From Chara braunii (lineage: Eukaryota; Streptophyta; Charophyceae; Charales; Characeae), in NCBI GenBank assembly GCA_003427395.1, contig BFEA01000150.1, forward strand, positions 2,120,892 to 2,162,491: a stretch of 41,600 nt of DNA, in the 5' to 3' direction. Shown piece by piece: positions 38,671 to 41,600 of the stretch; position 1 is the stretch's first letter, and each line of letters opens with the position of its first letter. The notes under the pieces were generated by a model. It was given only the letters and a program-made list of their open reading frames with translations, was not told the DNA's origin and did no database searches. The translations under genes were made by a program, and so were the position numbers.

Positions 38671-41600
38671 TTTTTTTTTTTTTTTTTTTTTTTTTTGAGA
38701 AACGTTCCACTTCTGGTGTTAGTGCTGCTGATAAGAGCAGGCACCACTACCACCAGGAGGGAGGCTTCATCTATTGGTGGGGAGCATCACCTGCTGGAAA
38801 GCGGGTCCAGCGTCCCATGTACAGACTGAGAACAAGTAGTAACAATGAGATCTGCCAGCATTGATTGCCCTGCTACCCAGGGGATTGACTGAGCAGTTCT
38901 AAATGGAATCCTCTTCACCCTCAAAACAGGGCGCCAGATTGAACTATGAAGGCCTGGATCTATTTAGTTTCCTTGCTATTTGCTCCTAATCATCTCTGGG
39001 AGGGCGAGATGTCCCTGTGCAGGTTTTGTTTTTTATTCCTCCCTTTGTTTTTGGGCTTTCGGCCAGCTAAACTTCCATTCCAGAGTATCGCTCTTCCCCC
39101 GGGGTTGCTTTTTTCCCCACCCAATCATTGATACCCTCTTCTGTTGGACCTAGCCCCACCCAGGACAAAGACCGTTATGTTCCTACAATAGCTGAAGGGC
39201 CGTCCTTGGTGCATGCAACCCCCTTTTTCACTGAGAAGCCTCTTCACCCTGGTGCCGGGCGCCAAAACAGTCCTGACTACCTGGCTTCCTCACTGCCTTC
39301 CATTACAGTAGCCATCTTGGTCACCCATCCATTCCATACCAACTCATTTCAACGATGCAGTTTGACGGGGGGGGGAACATTTCTGGGAAGTTCTCTGCGG
39401 GCTTCAGCGGGATTGCTGTATCAATCTCAGTCCAATTGTAGAATACCAATCTGTAATCCCTGACTGTTCCCAAGCTCTCCTGGCCCTCTTCATCCCCCCT
39501 TTGTATCCCTCCCCATTCCACCTTCCCTATCTTGCCACCGGTGGTCCCCCCCAGCCAGCTTGAAGAGAATTGTTGGAGTTTTTGTTCAATGTCCTTTTTT
39601 CTGTCTAGCGAGCTTATGCGTGATCTGAGTTCCTCCCATTTTGCTGTTATTTCGATTTGGATCTGTTGTTGTATGCTTTCTATAAATTCAGGTCCTTCCA
39701 ATCTCACTCCTTCCATCTCATATGTGCATCTTNTTCTCCACAATGCCCAGAGCACNGCCCTTCTTCCCAATNTAAACAGNTTTTCCGTAAATTCATTTGG
39801 GGGATTTGCTTGATTTCCGGGCCATGCTTCACACAACAGGGCCCTCCAATCCCAGGGCCAAGAGGCGTTTGTCCCTAGTTGGTCCCAGATTCGATCCCAC
39901 CATCTCCATATCCAGAGTGCTCCCGGGCATTGCAGAAATATGTGTTCTATGGTCTCTGGCTGTTTCCTGGCTGGGAAGGCATTTGTGCAGAGTTTGCACC
40001 AGGGCAAGGCTCGTCCTTTTTGCTCCAGGGACGTCCTGTCTATCAGCCAGTCATTGGTTAGTAGGCAGCGGTGTTCTATTTGCCACTGGAGCGAGGCAAA
40101 CCTGGCTGGTTTGGTTTTGGCCATGCTGAACCATTTGATCGGCCTTAATGTCTGTTGGCCAATGTTCAAATGTCTTCTCCATCTCGCTTTTATTTGGTCC
40201 CTAAGTATGATCTTCGGTCTCAGTAGTCTATAAGTGGCTTTGACAGTTAAGGTGTGTAGAAACTTAGTGTGGCTCCTGCCTTTCCTTTTCTGGGTCGTCC
40301 ATTTCCACTCTATTGGATCTAGGGCCAGGAGGTGAATCGGTGTGGAGGGGAGGAAGGCTGTCCACCGCTCCTCTTCCTCTAGGACTCTGATCCTGTATAT
40401 GTCCTCCTTTTGGCAGATCCTTATCTCTTTTGGAGTGTTCCTTTCTATGACATCACTCNTNTTTATTGGAAAGAGCCTCGCCGTCAGAGTGCCATCGGGG
40501 TTGCAGTGTATTACTTTGGCCACCTTTTTTTGTGGCTCCTTGAAGGCGACCCAGTCTGCTTTTTNTAGAGTCGGGCCTTTGCGCAGGATCCTCCACCAGG
40601 CAAGCGGGACTTTGTCCACTNTCTCTNCCAGGGCCGCTTGAGGGTGGTGACAATACCTCAGTCTTTCCCTCAGCTGGTCTGGGTCTATCCAGTCATTCTT
40701 GGACGTGTCCCATATGTCAATTATTCTTGTGATTCCTTTTTTGACCCAACCTCTCCAGGGAGAAGCCGTACAGTGGAGAATTCGACTATTTGAGTCCACC
40801 ACCCATCTGTTGTTGAAAAGGGGTTGTCTTGCCACCTCCTCCCATCTTTCTGGCGGGGTTTTGTCGGGGAGGGGCAGGCTTCTCCATGTTCTGAGGAGGT
40901 TGGGCCAGAATGGGTCCTTTCTTAGATCTGATCTCGCTGCTTGCCTTTGGTCGGTTTGTTGGCCCTGTGAGGGTGCTGTCCTTTTTGGGATGGGCCATCC
41001 CCTGTTTTCCAGCCACATCAGCGGTTTTTTTTCGCAGGCTGTCTGCGGCGCCAGGCGGGCTATTTGTTCGAGAGCCAGCCCTTTCCATGGGGACTCGGGG
41101 CTGAATAGCAGGCGTTTGAGCCATTGTAGTGCCAATGCTTTAGTTTGTAGCTCAGGGTCGATGATGCCGAGGCCTCCTCTCGTTCTGGGTTGGGTGATGG
41201 AGCGCCAAGCCACTCTGTTAATCACCTTTCTGCTTCTCATGATCGCCCCTCCACAGGAAGGTCGATATCTGCCTTTCCAGAGATCGTAGTTCTTTCTTGT
41301 CCAGTGCCCAGATTGCGGATCTATACCATAGTCAGGCCAGCACGACATTGTTGATTATCAGGGATCAGTCGAAGAGGGAAGTGTGTTTGTCCTTCCAAAG
41401 TGCCATCTTTGCTTGGGGTGGGCCAGTGATCCACTCATTGTTATTGGGGGGTCTTCCTTCAGCTGTCATGGAGATTCCCAACACTCTGATGGACGCTTCA
41501 TTAGGGAGCCAGTTAATTCTGGGTTGTTCTGGAGGTCTCGCCCCCTGGTGGTGTATCCACCATCCTTGTGTTTTATTTCCCCAGTTAATTACCATGTCTG
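38671..41600 (-). mobile_element. LINE B, minus strand, 3' part with poly(A) tail, continues past the window
   Basis: T26 at 38671-38696 is the poly(A) tail. The 3' UTR occupies 38697-39320 and shares its first bases with LINE A. ORF2 covers 39321 to beyond 41600. LINE B appears to have inserted into or next to LINE A, so the two lie head to tail on the same strand. Confidence 0.75.
39321..41600 (-). pseudogene. LINE ORF2 C-terminal half (post-RT region with zf-RVT domain), broken
   Basis: Entering from the window edge, the frame gives INWGNKTQGWWIHHQGARPP and SIRVLGISM, typical of the end of the LINE RT domain. Two in-frame TGA codons follow (41367-41365 and 41334-41332), then SLERQISTFLWRG and a frameshift near 41230-41250. 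From there a 600-plus-codon frame runs to 39321, with GGLGIIDPELQTKALALQWLKRL and a reverse-transcriptase zinc-binding (zf-RVT) domain, WCKLC...EHIFLQCPGALWIW (about 39915-40005). Nine Ns fall in this frame (39733 to 40627). ORF2 would copy its own RNA by target-primed reverse transcription. This copy cannot make an intact product. Confidence 0.82.

Overview
This is a eukaryotic, green-lineage-looking window. It is dense in plant-type Ty3/gypsy and LINE debris and has no prokaryotic operon structure. A large-genome streptophyte alga such as Chara would fit, but the sequence alone does not prove a species. Only two long intact genes stand out: a direct pair of intronless ABCC (MRP-type) transporter genes at 9479-13738 and 28401-32645. 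Almost everything else is transposable-element remains, simple repeats and gene-free sequence.

Layout. 1-1064 holds a broken gypsy Gag on the minus strand. 1065-7957 is gene-poor, with two phased GGTCAA arrays, a 46-bp tandem array between opposed TATA boxes, a sequencing-adapter relic at 4556-4593 and an LTR-like repeat. 9121-15090 is the first copy of a ~6-kb segmental duplication carrying ABCC copy 1; a SINE sits at its 3' edge. 16700-25788 is one decayed minus-strand Ty3/gypsy chromovirus. Its LTR, polypurine tract, integrase-chromodomain, RNase H, protease and Gag remain, but the reverse-transcriptase palm is missing. It is riddled with nested insertions: a 1.5-kb block in the LTR, a 1.9-kb terminal-inverted-repeat element with a 6-bp target-site duplication in Gag, and a double-palindrome MITE. 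26165-27405 is a second gypsy integrase relic on the plus strand. 27957-34028 is the second duplication copy with ABCC copy 2. 34278-36842 is low-complexity sequence with hypothetical ORFs. 36843-41600 holds two LINE 3' ends in tandem, both minus strand, the first carrying a TIR element.

The most notable signals are these. (1) The two ABCC genes share a 2,828-bp stretch with no base difference that I can see, flanked on both sides by clearly diverged homologous sequence; this is either recent gene conversion or an assembly error. (2) Two relics of a Nextera mate-pair junction (back-to-back Tn5 mosaic ends) remain in the contig, so contiguity across them is doubtful. (3) Several transposons can be delimited to the base. 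I found no clearly new multi-gene system. The non-autonomous TIR elements and the SINE are the best candidates for undescribed elements.
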